The notes under the pieces are model-generated. The model was not told the DNA's origin and searched no databases. It was given only the letters and a program-made list of their open reading frames with translations. From positions 24,386,685 through 24,450,684 of the forward strand of contig CP141140.1 of NCBI GenBank assembly GCA_035235625.1: DNA of 64,000 nt, read 5' to 3'. The translations under genes were made by a program, and so were the position numbers. Below, piece after piece: positions 35,358 to 46,592 of this stretch. Within the stretch, counting starts at the first letter, position 1. Each line of letters starts with the position of its first letter. Origin of the DNA: Saururus chinensis (taxonomy: Eukaryota; Streptophyta; Magnoliopsida; Piperales; Saururaceae).

Positions 35358-38300
35358 TGTAAGATCCTTGATCTTGAACCGGTTTAAATTCATTGTGTTT
35401 AATTGCTTTTGTGTGGTTTAATGTTAATTTTGATCGATTTGGGATAATTTTCAAAATTTGAGTATTTTCTAAAGGTTTTAATCAAAACCAACTTTACATT
35501 TATAAGTTTTAAGTGAATTTGGATCAATTCTAAATTTTTTGGATTTTTCAAAATGTTTTTAGAAATTGGGGTTTGGGGGAAACCCCTATGGGCCCCACCG
35601 ATGAAATTATAATTTTTGGTCCAAAATGCCCCAGACATCAAAGGAAGTCATTATACAAAATTTTAGAATTTTTTTGGTCCTAATTTTGGGTTAAATTGCC
35701 AAATTTCCTAATTCTAGTTAAAAACTCTATTTTCACCTCACATTTCTATTGGGTATAGCCCAACCCTTAATATAAAAGGAAAGTGGTTAAGCCATTTCCA
35801 AATTGGGAATAAGCTTAGCAAGGAGATTTGGAGCCTAATCCCCATTTAGGCCCAAAAAGGAAACAATTAGAGATGAGTTTTGCTTAATCATTACTTAATA
35901 TTTAGGGTTTTCTTAAAATCCTCTTAATCTTGTCTTCCTCCATTATTTCAATCCATTTTGAAAGCATTAAATGTAAGGTCCCTGATTTTTCTACGATTTT
36001 TTGAGATTTTTCTGTCATTTTTCTGGTCACTTTCGGCAGGAAAATGTGACGTTTCAGCGTATGTATATTTGTGTATTTTTTGCCGTATTTATACTCGTAG
36101 AGTCGGGTGTGGGGCTTAGTCGCGGGCCACGGGCCTTTCTATGCGCTTACGGCACGAATTTTGGAGGTTCGACGCGTAACCAGTGGGTTAACACGCGTTG
36201 GGGATACATTTGGAAAAAGAAAAAGAAAAAAAAAAGGAAAAATGAGGATCGGGTCGAGATCGCCCAATCCAGAACCCGGATGTGAACAGTGCCCCCCCCA
36301 TTTCCGTCTGATCCCTGTGCCCGGCCGCTGGACCACCACCCCGGCCGTGCGACGTCAGGGGAGCCGTCGTCCCGGCCCCCACAGCCGCGCCGCCTCTTCC
36401 CCCGGTTTGCCCCTTTCTCTTTGTTTTTTTTATTCCGCCGCCGCCGTGGGCCGGCGAGGGCTGGCCGGCCGCCCACGGCTCCGCCATGGGCCGGCGACGG
36501 CTGGAGGACACTCCCCCGGCCCCTGACAGCCTCTGCTCCGCCGTCCTGCTTCCTTTCTCTCACTACCCTGTTTTTCCGCCGGCTAACTGTTTGGACGAAA
36601 TTGTGGCCGCCGGCGGCGAGCCACAGCCGGCTGTGCTCCGTCCGGCCCCTCCTTGCTCCGGCGACAGTGTTGGGCCATCTCTCCCAGCCCCGGTCGGCCT
36701 CCCTGCGGCTCCACCATTTTCCCCATCTCCTCCCCCTGTTTCGCCAGTTCACTGTGTTGATCCAAAAGTGACCGGCGGCTATGAGACACGGTCGTCGGGA
36801 CCTCCTTTCGACCCTTCCGTGGTCCGGCAGAGTCAGAGGGACGGCCCCACCCGGACCGATTTATCCTCCTGCCCCATAGCCGCTCCGCCCTTATGGGTTT
36901 TCCCCAGTCGTCCCCTATTTTTGGCCTACGCCCGTTTTGGACGTTGTGACTGACGTTATCAGTCGGACGCCGGATTTGATTTGGTGGACCTTAGTTCGGC
37001 TCCGCCCCGACCCGGTGATGCCAATGGGCCACCCCTCTGGGTCTTGTTCAGCATTGCGGCCCGTAGTTGCAGCTAGTTCCGCCTTACCGGCATGTGTGCC
37101 GTTGACCCCTCTTGCCCATTTTACGCCGTCGGTGCCAGACGGCCTCGGGCAAGAGTTTATATGTCTTACCTTGACAGAAGGTGGATGAGTTCATCTGCAC
37201 AGGCCTTGGCCAGTGACGGCCTCATAGCCTTTGCTCGACCATGAACCCTCCCCTTGCTCTCTGTCGTGCGAGAGGCACAGCCGCCCGCACCATGGGTATT
37301 GGTTGTGGGTGGCGATCGGTGATGTCGCCACTTAGATTGGCCACCACTAGGGCCTTAGCCCTGCTGGCTTTTGTGGGCCTTGGGTCGTCTCCATTCAGCC
37401 CTCTCCCCCGCCCTTTGGGTCGCGTGTGCATGTGGCCACGCGTGTGCTTTTGGGTTTAGGCGCCGCATTCGCGCCGCCTAACCATCGGTTGGCTTTGCCA
37501 CCGAGTGGAGTTGACACAGAGCCGTCCTCCACCTCTCCTTTGATTCTCGAGCGTTGCCCCACGCTCTCCGCCCTTATGTGGGCCTTTGTTGACCGGAATC
37601 GTTGCCGTTGGGTGCTGTCCACGGCCGATTTCGACGTCTTTGTGGCCGGCTGAGCACGTTTTAGCCACCGGCCAATCTTCAGTGAGTACACCCTCGACAT
37701 CTGGGTGCACCGCCACATATGTTGGCACGACTTTTCTCTCGGCTGCCCTAGTGTGCCGCCGTGGATCGCGGATTTTACCGCATTGATTTCTGATACCCTG
37801 TTTGGCCGTGATAGTTCCGGCGCATCCTAAAACCCTCGGGACAACAGCTCTCTCATCCAGACAACAGTTTTGACCGCCAACTCCGCCGCCGCCACCGCCA
37901 CCGTAATGTGCTCGCCATCGAACGTCATGATTACGAGCTAGGGGAGCTTTGAACTCGTAAATTCATGAAGCATGCTTTGAATGAGTAGCAGCATGCTAGG
38001 ATTATATGATTCCATGCTTAGATGTTAAGTAACGATCCGATTGCATGATGTGCGTGTAAGCATGATTGTATGGTATGATTGATATGTATGAGATGTATGC
38101 ACGTTTTATGGATGTGGATTATGTATGCGCTAGCGATGGCTAGCAAATATGTCAATATGCTACGTATGTGTTATGCATGTGCTAGTGATGGCTAGCGTGC
38201 ATATTTGGAGTATGTATGAATTATGCCTGTGCTAGTGATGGCTAGCGTGCATGTTTGGAGTATGTATGAATTATGCATGTGCTAGTGATGGCTAGTGTGC

Positions 38301-41300
38301 ATGTTTGGAGTATGTATGAATGTATGTGCATGTGCTAGTGATGGCTAGCGTGCATGTTTGACGTATGGATGCATGTGCTAGTGATGGCTAGCGTGCATGT
38401 TTGTAAGTTATGTATGTATGACCGTATGTGTATGTTATGCGTATGTGTGAGACATACGTATGTATGATGACATTTTGCCTATGCTTTGGATGTGCGTATG
38501 TGTTTGTGGGCAGAGGTATGGGCGATGGACAGTAAGAGGTAGCAGAGACTTTGTCTGAATTTGGATACGGTTGTGTAAGCGTAGGACAGAGGATATGAGT
38601 ATGACGGGCAAGGATTAGAATGGATCAGTTTGGGGTGGATTGTATGTTGGGCGTTTGTCAGACAGTAAGAGTGTGCATAATTGTACAAGCATAATGTACA
38701 GATTATGAAGTGAAAAATAAGTATAATAAGTGAGATATAAGTAAGAGGGCAACAACTGGGTTGGCTCTGAGGAGCGTTATTTGAGAATGTCAGCGTAAGA
38801 TGATTTGGCCGTAAGATGGATGGCGAAGTATGTAAGACTGTAAGGGTTGGTTGTACGATGAGTTTTGTCCATGATGTGGACGGGTAAGTGAAGTCTGCTA
38901 CCTTGACGAACTGGGGTTTCGATCGGGCTCAGCTTCAGTTTGACCAGTCGAGGACTGTGAGTTTGTGTGGCCTAACTGTACCGTATAATATACCTAATTC
39001 AAACTTGAATTATAAGAACAGCTAATGATAGTGTTGTGAGTTTGAGACCTGAGGGTTCGACGGATTAAGTTCTGTGTTTGAGCTGGCCGCTAATGAGTCG
39101 GCCGAGCATTTATCATGTCTTGCCATGGTGTTTATCCTGCGGGATGTTGTCTGTGTGCTGTGTAGAGCACCAAACGTCTGATGCTCTGCTGAGAGCGATG
39201 TTGTTTCTGATTTGGTCTGCGTGCTGTATAAGCCCAGACATCTGATGTTCTGTTGAGAGCGATGTACGTTTCTGACTTTGTCTGTGTGCTGTATGAAGCC
39301 CAGACATCTGATGCTCTACTAAGAGCGACGTATGTTTCTGATTTGGTCTGTGTGCTGTGTAAGCCCAGACGTTTGATGCTCTGTTGAGAGCGTTGTATGT
39401 TTCCGCCCAAGAGTGGCACTGTATGTTTCTGCCCAAGTGGCACTGTATGTTTTCTGCCCAAGAGTGGCAATGGCACTATAAGACCCATTATGGTGGGCGA
39501 TTCTATGGCACTATAAGACCCATTATGGTGGGCAACTGTATGACCCCTTATGTGTGGGTGTTTATGTTTGCGCGCTCAGGTAAGTAGTATCATGGATCTA
39601 CTCTTACCTGTTTGATCAGTGCCCCATAAGCATTGGTGTGCCTTACCTTCGGAAAAGTCCATGGCGTCTAGTCACTCCCCGGAGGTTAAGGTGTTGCCCC
39701 AGTGGCATTCTTTTCCTTTTCGACGCTGGAACCTATTAGTTGTAATGAGCTTCAGTGGTCGTTGATATGTGTATGATTATGTGTATGAGCAGGACTGTAA
39801 GAGTGTGTATGAGCAGGACTGTAAGAGTGTGTATGAGTAGGACTGTAAAAGTGTGTATGAGCAGGACTGTAAGTGTATGTGTATGAGCACGACTATAAGA
39901 GTATGAGTACGATTGTGAGAATATGTTTCTGAGTAAGACAGTAAGTATGATTTTGTGCAGACTGTACGAGTAAGGTTGTATGAGTCTGATTGTACAAGTA
40001 AGGTTGTACCTGTATGGGTAAGCTGTATGAGTGAGCATATGATTGTACGAGTAAGGTCGTACAAGTATGCGTATGTTGTATGAGTATGCGTACGGTGGTA
40101 CGAGTAAGTTTGTATGACCCTGGATAAGGGTGTTTGTGTAAGTTGATTGGATATTATGATTTTGGCACGATAGTGCCTTTGGTATGATTTTGGCACGATG
40201 GTGCCTTTGGTATGTATGTGGCACGATGGTGCCTTTGATATGATCGTATGTGTATGTGCACGATATGATTATATTATGTTGACTGCTTCATGTTTGAGTT
40301 GCATGACGCATGTGTTATGAACTTGGAGTTCATCGTTTGGGTTTTCCCCTATTGGGTATTTTCCTACTGAGTATGAAAATACTCACCCTACTTCTTTTAG
40401 CCCTGTTGTTCGGGAGGTTTTGCAGGTTGTGCGGAGAGCTCCCAGAGATGGACGCTCGTTTCAGCAGTGGATTGATTCCCGTTGACTTAGGTATCTGTTT
40501 GACTCTCTGTGAGTTTAATTGTGCCACGATCTCCTGTATTGAGTGAGATGATACTTTAAGATGTTTATTCTGGACTTTCATTTGGATCAGTCAGTGGACT
40601 GTTATGGGACTTGCACTCAGGGATGCCTGGGAGAGTGATTTGTATTTAAAAGTCTATGATCATAGCAATTTATTCGTACGTGTGTTTTCGGGTAGCGCCT
40701 GAGGATATTTGATTTGGCAGTACGATGTTTAACCGTATGATGTTTTAAATTATAAACTGTTTATACAGATTTTGATTTTATCGTTTTGACTCCGATTTAT
40801 GGAAAAAAAATTTTCTATGAGTTTTAAGAAAAAGGGATGAAAAATCTCGGGCGTTACATTAAATCACTATTTTTCTTCTCTTTTCCAAACCCTATCCTTC
40901 AAAATTTTGTTTTTAAGCTTCCAAAGCTCTAGATCCAGGGTTTACTTTTGATTTTCAAAGCTAAATCAAGTTTAAATGTGTATTAAAATAAAAATCGTGC
41001 TTTTGGAAGGTGTTAGAGGTGATTGAAGGTTTAATCCAACCCAAATCAAGTGAAGAGGTAATAGGTTTTCAAATCTCAGCCTTGTGGTGAAAATTTCAAT
41101 TTTTATGGTTTTATTTGAATGGCTTTGCTTGATTAGTTAATGGTAGGTTTATTAAATGTTAATCTCTTGCTTCGATTTCTTAGGGTTTTTCTTTGGAATG
41201 GGTCAAATTAGTATTCTGGAATGTTTGATTGAGCTTTGATAGTGTATGAGGCTTGTGATGAAGATTTTGAGGTTCTTAAATGGTGTTTCGGTTTTGAATT

Positions 41301-43635
41301 TCGAAAGGAAGAAGAAGGTTCGAAACTACTTTGTTGGCGATCGATCAGCCTTGCAAGCTGATCGATTGGTTACACAACAATTTTTGCCCTTTTTTTTTTA
41401 TTTTCATGCCTATTTTGGTGTATTCCTTCAAATTGATGCTTCTAATGTTTATGGAGAGTGTTTTATGTTAGAATTAAGCTACTAGAATGGTGTGGAATTG
41501 ATGATGGAGGCTTATAAAGTATGCTTAAGGATTTGTTATGTGGTAGTATATGTTGATAATGATACATGTTAGCATTGAATTACTTTGAATCTTTGAATGT
41601 TAGAATTCTTATTATTAGAGCATGTTTCCAGCAGGGACATTACATGGTAAATGATGAGATGTGACAACTTATAGTGAGAATGGTTTGTGGATAATTGATG
41701 TTATCATGTTATGGCTTCATGTGTAGAATAATCATGCTTGTAGGAGTTGAACATTTGACTTCACATAAATGGATTTAAGCTTTATGGTAGATTTCACCTT
41801 GATTTAAGTTGGTAATCGTGTTTTGAATGTGTTTAAGCAACGTATATTGTCTTATGAGTTCATGTTAAAGCATTGGTCATGTGCCTAGGATATGCATGAA
41901 CACACACACGTATGGGGAATCTACTATGAGATTGTAGTTAATTATGCTTTGGTTATGATGCATGAGGGGGCTGGTTGGGAACACATTCCATGTGTTGGAA
42001 CCTACGTAGATCTTGCTCATGGATGTATCATGATATCATGCATCATGGATCAGACTTCATGAATGAGGTTTTTATTGATGTTTAACATGAATTTATCGAT
42101 TGTATGCAATGATTAAAATTGTGTGCTGAATTAATCGATCGGTGAATTAATCAGAACTTGGTTGGTCCGAAAGGACATGATTTTGATTTAAGTTCTTGTG
42201 TGGAACATGTATACTCCCCAAGTTGAGTCGAGTCAAATTGAGTTATGTGGGGACGAGTTGTGTATTTGTCTTGCAGATGAGATTTATTTATTGAGTCTAG
42301 TTAATTATGACGTCCTTGGCCGGGACTGTCCAGAGCGAGCAAACCTACTATAGTTAATTCAAACTTCCTATGTGGATTGTCCAAAATGAGCAGAGGACTA
42401 ACTACCCCTATACCCTAGTTTTTCGTATGGAATTCGGACCGTGTCCAGAGCTAACAATGCCCTAGGTTTCCAGATAGGAAATCAGACTACATTCAGAGCA
42501 GGTGATATGATATGATTGTATTCCTCTCCTTGATGTAGACATTCACCATTTGATGATAATGCATGTGTTTGTGATAATCTTATGCCTAGATTACACAAGT
42601 TGTGTAGGGATATTTGAGATTATGTGACACATGTGGATGCGGGTTATTATGCATGATCTTGATGTAGTGTAGTTTAGACACTTGTCATGCAGGTGAATGA
42701 ACTATAGAATGTATGAGATTTATATGAATGAATGATCTTGATTGTGTGTTAGATACACTTCTCATACAGGTTGATATGATATAAATGCATGATCTAAATG
42801 GTGTGATTGAGACACTATTATGCAGGTTTATGTAATATGGTTGCATGATCAAAACGTGTGTGAAAGACACTTCTTATGCGGTTTATGGTGTTATTATGCT
42901 AGATTTGAGTAGATGTGAATTATTACCTATGCAGGATGAATGTTTGGTTATAACTTGAATATTTACAACTTGATTTTGATAGGTATGTCATATGCATGCT
43001 AGCTCTTATGTTTATGGATAAATAGGGGTTTAGCAAGGGAATGATAAGAAAATGGTTGATCATGTCAATTATAGATCTGAATTGCTATATTGCCATGCCG
43101 TTATGTTTTTCTAATTATTGTCATTGTATTCAAACCATTATTGAGTTTTTATACTCACCCCACTTTCCTGGTTTTGTTTTGGGGCTGCGTGGCGTGACAC
43201 GCAGACGCGCAAGATATATTATATGAGGATCGATATGACTTCTCATGGGATTAGTTTTCGACATGTCCTGATGGCATTTATTTCCTTATTTTCATCTTTT
43301 TAGACCTTGAGAACTCTATTTGGTGGATCATGTTTATCACTAGAGCTTAATTGTTGTGGCTTGATGCCTCTGATCTTTTTAGACCTTAAGCCATGTATGC
43401 GCTTCTGTGATGTTTATGGGAATTGTGTGTGACGAGGATGTTGATAAACTTTATTTTATCCTTATTTACTTTTGCTCAAAGGTTATATGGTGCGTGACTC
43501 CACTAGTTAGACCACCCGTAGGTGGGGTATAAGTCTTCCGTTATCTATTAATCGTTTTCAATTTTGTTGCCCACGTGCGCTGGACCGGTCCTTGGACCAA
43601 GTTCGGCTAGGGTCGGGCAGTGCCGGGGCATGATA
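35358..43635 (+). mobile_element. Type-1 long LTR, about 3.4 kb, split by a type-2 LTR (solo LTR fossil)
   Basis: Starts TGTAAGATCCTTGATCTTG and ends GGTCGGGCAGTGCCGGGGCA plus TGATA, flanked by GAGAG on both sides (35353-35357 and 43636-43640). The flanking duplication is weak evidence because the target is GA-rich. Its two parts are 35358-35971 and 40859-43635. The hairpin at 43143-43156 is followed by ACCCC. A leader-like stretch (TAGGGTTTTCTTAAAATCC) lies at 35900. Closely related to 3663-5586. No coding domain. Confidence 0.75.
35972..40858 (+). mobile_element. Type-2 long LTR, 4.9 kb, complete (solo LTR fossil)
   Basis: Starts TGTAAGGTCCCTGATTTTTC and ends ATCTCGGGCGTTACA, flanked by the 5-bp duplication TTAAA (35967-35971 and 40859-40863). 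Layout: start region; GC-rich block 36280-37950 with open frames on both strands; tandem arrays 38105-38410 and 39150-39410; GTATGAG and TTTGGCACGATGGTGCC repeats 39770-40230; hairpin 40369-40384 (GAGTAT-GAAA-ATACTC) with ACCC; GGTTTTGCAGG; end. It is unusually long for an LTR. No retroelement protein is inside, so a solo LTR is the simplest reading. Confidence 0.8.
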
Positions 43636-44480
43636 GAGAGAGTGAAGAGAGAGAAGAGAGAGAGTAGAGAGGAATTTAATTTTGAATTTTTAAGATTTTT
43701 TAGTAAATATTATATTTGAAAAATAATCAAAAAGAGAGAGGAGGGAGAGAGAGAGGAGATGAATTTACTTTTGAATTTTTTAGATATTTTAGTAAATATT
43801 ATATTTTAAAAATAATAAAAATAAAATAAAATGAAATGTATTAGCGATGCATATGCCTATGCATTATTAATAACTAGGGTACTATGACGCATATTCGTAT
43901 CCCTCACTAGTACATTTTATTTTATTTGTTTAATTATTTTTAAAATATAATATTTACTAAAAAATCCCAATAAAATAAAATAAAATTCCCCTACTCTCTC
44001 CCCTCTTATCCTCAGAGCTGGGGCTCATGTTGACGCATGTGGGAAAGAGAGAGAAAGAAAGAGAGATCAAAAAGAGGAGAGAGGGAAGAGAGAGAGGAGA
44101 TAGACAAAAGAGAGAATTGAGAGAGGAAGATAGAGATAGAGAAGAGATAGGGGGTGAGAGTGAAGAGAGATAGAAGAGATAGAGAGGAGAGAGTAGAGAG
44201 ATGTGTAATTTAATTTTGAATTTTTTAGATTTTTTAGTAAATATTATATTTTTAAAATAATAAAAAAGAGAGTGAGCGAAGTGAGAGGAGAGAGAGAGTA
44301 GAGAGAGGAGGAATTTGATTTTGAATTTTTTAGATTTTTTAGTAAATATTATATTTTAAAAATAATAAGAAAGAGCGAGAGTGAAAAGAGAGAGAGAGAG
44401 AGGAAAGAGGGTAGGGAGAGGAGAGAGAGGGAGAAATTTAATTTTAAAATTTTTAAAAGTTTTTAGTAAATATGATATTT
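43636..44480. repeat. GA-rich and palindromic CACTA modules, third block
   Basis: Same module as at 30500: the block AGCTGGGGCTCATGTTGACG near 44020, GA tracts, and a palindrome at about 43755-43985 centred on the TTAGCGATGCATATGCC equivalent. Confidence 0.8.
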
Positions 44481-44493
44481 TATAAGGAAAAAG

Positions 44494-44666
44494 TTTATAT
44501 GAGCCCGGGCTCACGCATACCTGCGTGTGCTTGGGCTCTATGGGCCGTCAAATTTATGTCCGATAGCCCATAATACTCAGGGGTTTAAAGTGCCCTAAGT
44601 ATTATGATCTGACGGCCCATAGATCCCTGGCTCACGCAGGCACGCGTGAGCCCAGGCTCATATAAA
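44494..44666. repeat. Foldback sequence, 173 bp
   Basis: TTTATATGAGCCCGGGCTCA at the left pairs with TGAGCCCAGGCTCATATAAA at the right, with further pairing inside (GGGCCGTCA with TGACGGCCC). It could be a small MITE nested in the CACTA element. Half of a related sequence lies at 34990-35095. Confidence 0.7.
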
Positions 44667-44774
44667 TGACACACATTTTAAAAATAATAAAAAGGAAATA
44701 AAATGAAATGTATTAGTGATACATAGGATACACCTATGCGTAGCTAATAGTTAAGGTATTAGTGACAAATATTC

Positions 44775-45385
44775 CTATCTATAGTGACAGCGGCCCTTCT
44801 CCTCTTCCTCCGGCACCGCCCTTCTCCTCTTCCTCCGGCGCCACCCTTCTCCCCTCCTTCCCTTTATGATGAGGAGGAGGGGTGGAGCCCCTCTTCCCCC
44901 ACCCCCATTGAGGAAGCGGTCGGAGGGCTCTAGCAGCTTCCTCAACGGGTAGGGAGTAGGAGGGGGCGGGGGCGGGGGCACCCCCCCCCTCCCCCACCCC
45001 AACCCCTTACAATGTAGAGGATGGAGCCACTCTCCCCCTCACGGCGAACCCCGCCCTCCTCTTCCTCTCCCCCCACCTCCTTATGATGCGAAGGAGGGGC
45101 TCCGGCTGGAGCCCCTATCCCCCTCCCCCTCGCCGAAAGAAGAGGAGAAGGGTGGCGACGAACTACCCATTCCCCTCTCCCCTCCTCCTCTTTCACGTAG
45201 TCCCCCCTCCCTCTCAATGCCAGAGGAGGAGAAGAGTGGTGTAGCTGCTCTCTTCCTCTCCTCCCTACCTCTTCCCCTTCCAATCGGAGGAGGATGGGCT
45301 CTGGTCGGAGCTCCTTCCCTTGCCGGATTCCGACACCCATCCTTGAAATCTTGCCTCAGGCGGGATTTCGGTTTCATTTTTATTA
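44775..45385. other. GC-rich, repeat-built segment in the CACTA element
   Basis: Low-complexity CTCCTCTTCCTCC and AGGAGGAGGGG sequence arranged as imperfect units of about 100 bp (GATGAGGAGGAGGGGTGGAG, GATGCGAAGGAGGGGCTCCG). Open frames on the minus strand give Gly/Arg/Glu-rich products with no family resemblance. It may be a captured host exon or a grown microsatellite. I see no reason to call it a gene. Confidence 0.55.
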
Positions 45386-45399
45386 TTATTTTTTAATTT

Positions 45400-46002
45400 T
45401 TTCTTTTTTAGCGACGCTTTCTAAAGCATCGCCAATAGTTGTTTTTATTATTAAAAAAAATTCTTATTAGGGACGTTTTTATAAGCATCTCTAATAACCA
45501 TTTTTATTATTTTTTTAATTTTCTTTATTAGCGACACTTTCAAAATTGTTGCTAATAGCTGTTTTTATTTTTTTTAAAAGGATTTTCTTATTAGTGACGC
45601 TTTGAAAAATATTACTAAGGTTTTTATTATTTTTAAAAGATATTTCTTTAATAGAGACACTTTTAAAAGCATCGCTAATAATTTTTTTATTTTTAAATTT
45701 TTTTATATTAGCGACGGTTTATAAAGTGTCGCTAATAATACTACTATTAGAGACACTTGTAAATAAGCATCGCTAATACTTTACTATTAGCGACACTTTA
45801 TAAAGCATCACAAAAAAGTTATATTAGTGATGCAAAAAAAGTGTCGCTAATAGTATATTCTTAGCGACACTTTTCCATATGCGTCACTAATGAGCAATAG
45901 CAACTGTACTTTTTTCGATGCATTTAATGACGCTTTGTAAGTGTCACTAATAGTTATTAACGACGCTTAACAAGATCGCTAATAATATTTTTTGTTATAG
46001 TG
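45400..46002. repeat. Right subterminal repeat region of the CACTA element
   Basis: About 18 copies of the TTAGCGACGCTTT motif or its complement (for example TTAGCGACACTTT, AAAGCATCGCTAATA), mirroring the left end. Confidence 0.9.
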
Positions 46003-46592
46003 GTTGGTATATAAGGCACAAGTTTGGCTTTTCAAATTAGGCCTTTGGGCCACCCCACTTTTGTGGGGGAGATACATGTTGGACCCATACAACTAGGTGG
46101 GCTAACCCACACGCGTATGCTACCGTAGCCATCCGACCAGCATGCTAGGCCAGGCCGGGTTGGGTCAACAAGATAATTATTTTTTAGACAAATTCATTTG
46201 GTTTTTTCTTAACCCAAAAATGGGTTCGATTTTCTCTTAACCAAAATGTGTCCGTTAACTCGCGAGCGTGTCCATTTGAACATGATGGGTTGTCTTCAAC
46301 GAAATTTCTTATAAAACACTAAAATTCATTTTTTAGAATTATCTTTTACTGGATTTCATTACCGTCTTCTGTGATAGCAATTCCATAACACTGGTTCGCT
46401 GCATAAGCTATGTGAAGGTGCTTCTACAGCATGTGGTGGATCATCTTATCCTAGGATATAGACGCCCAAGTAATTCCTAAGCACTAGTAAGGAGGGCGAA
46501 TTTTGCCTTAAGGACATAGCATACACACTTGATTTGATCGGCTTTCTGTAAGTTTCCTTCATCACAACAATTACTAAGGTACGAAAATAACA

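Larger units (their letters stand above)
28911..46002. mobile_element. Non-autonomous CACTA (En/Spm) transposon, 17.1 kb with nested LTRs
   Basis: Termini CACTATAACAAA and TTTGTTATAGTG are exact inverted repeats of 12 bp. They are flanked by the 3-bp duplication GTT (28908-28910 and 46003-46005), the diagnostic size for CACTA elements. Both ends carry many copies of TTAGCGACGCTTTT in both orientations, as expected of subterminal transposase-binding repeats. Removing the nested LTRs (30720-34092 and 35358-43635) leaves about 5.4 kb. No transposase or accessory protein is visible, so it must have relied on another element. It lies inside the 5' LTR of the copia element. Confidence 0.9.

Noticed and set aside
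36107-36953. Overlapping open frames of 140-200 codons at the GC-rich block of the complete type-2 LTR
   Set aside because: Frames occur on both strands and in all phases over the same bases, include low-complexity stretches (KKRKKKKKRK), and lie inside an element defined by the TTAAA duplication.
44942-45377. Gly/Arg-rich open frames in the CACTA element
   Set aside because: Built from GAGGAGG-type repeats of about 100 bp; no domain, no start context, and competing frames overlap.
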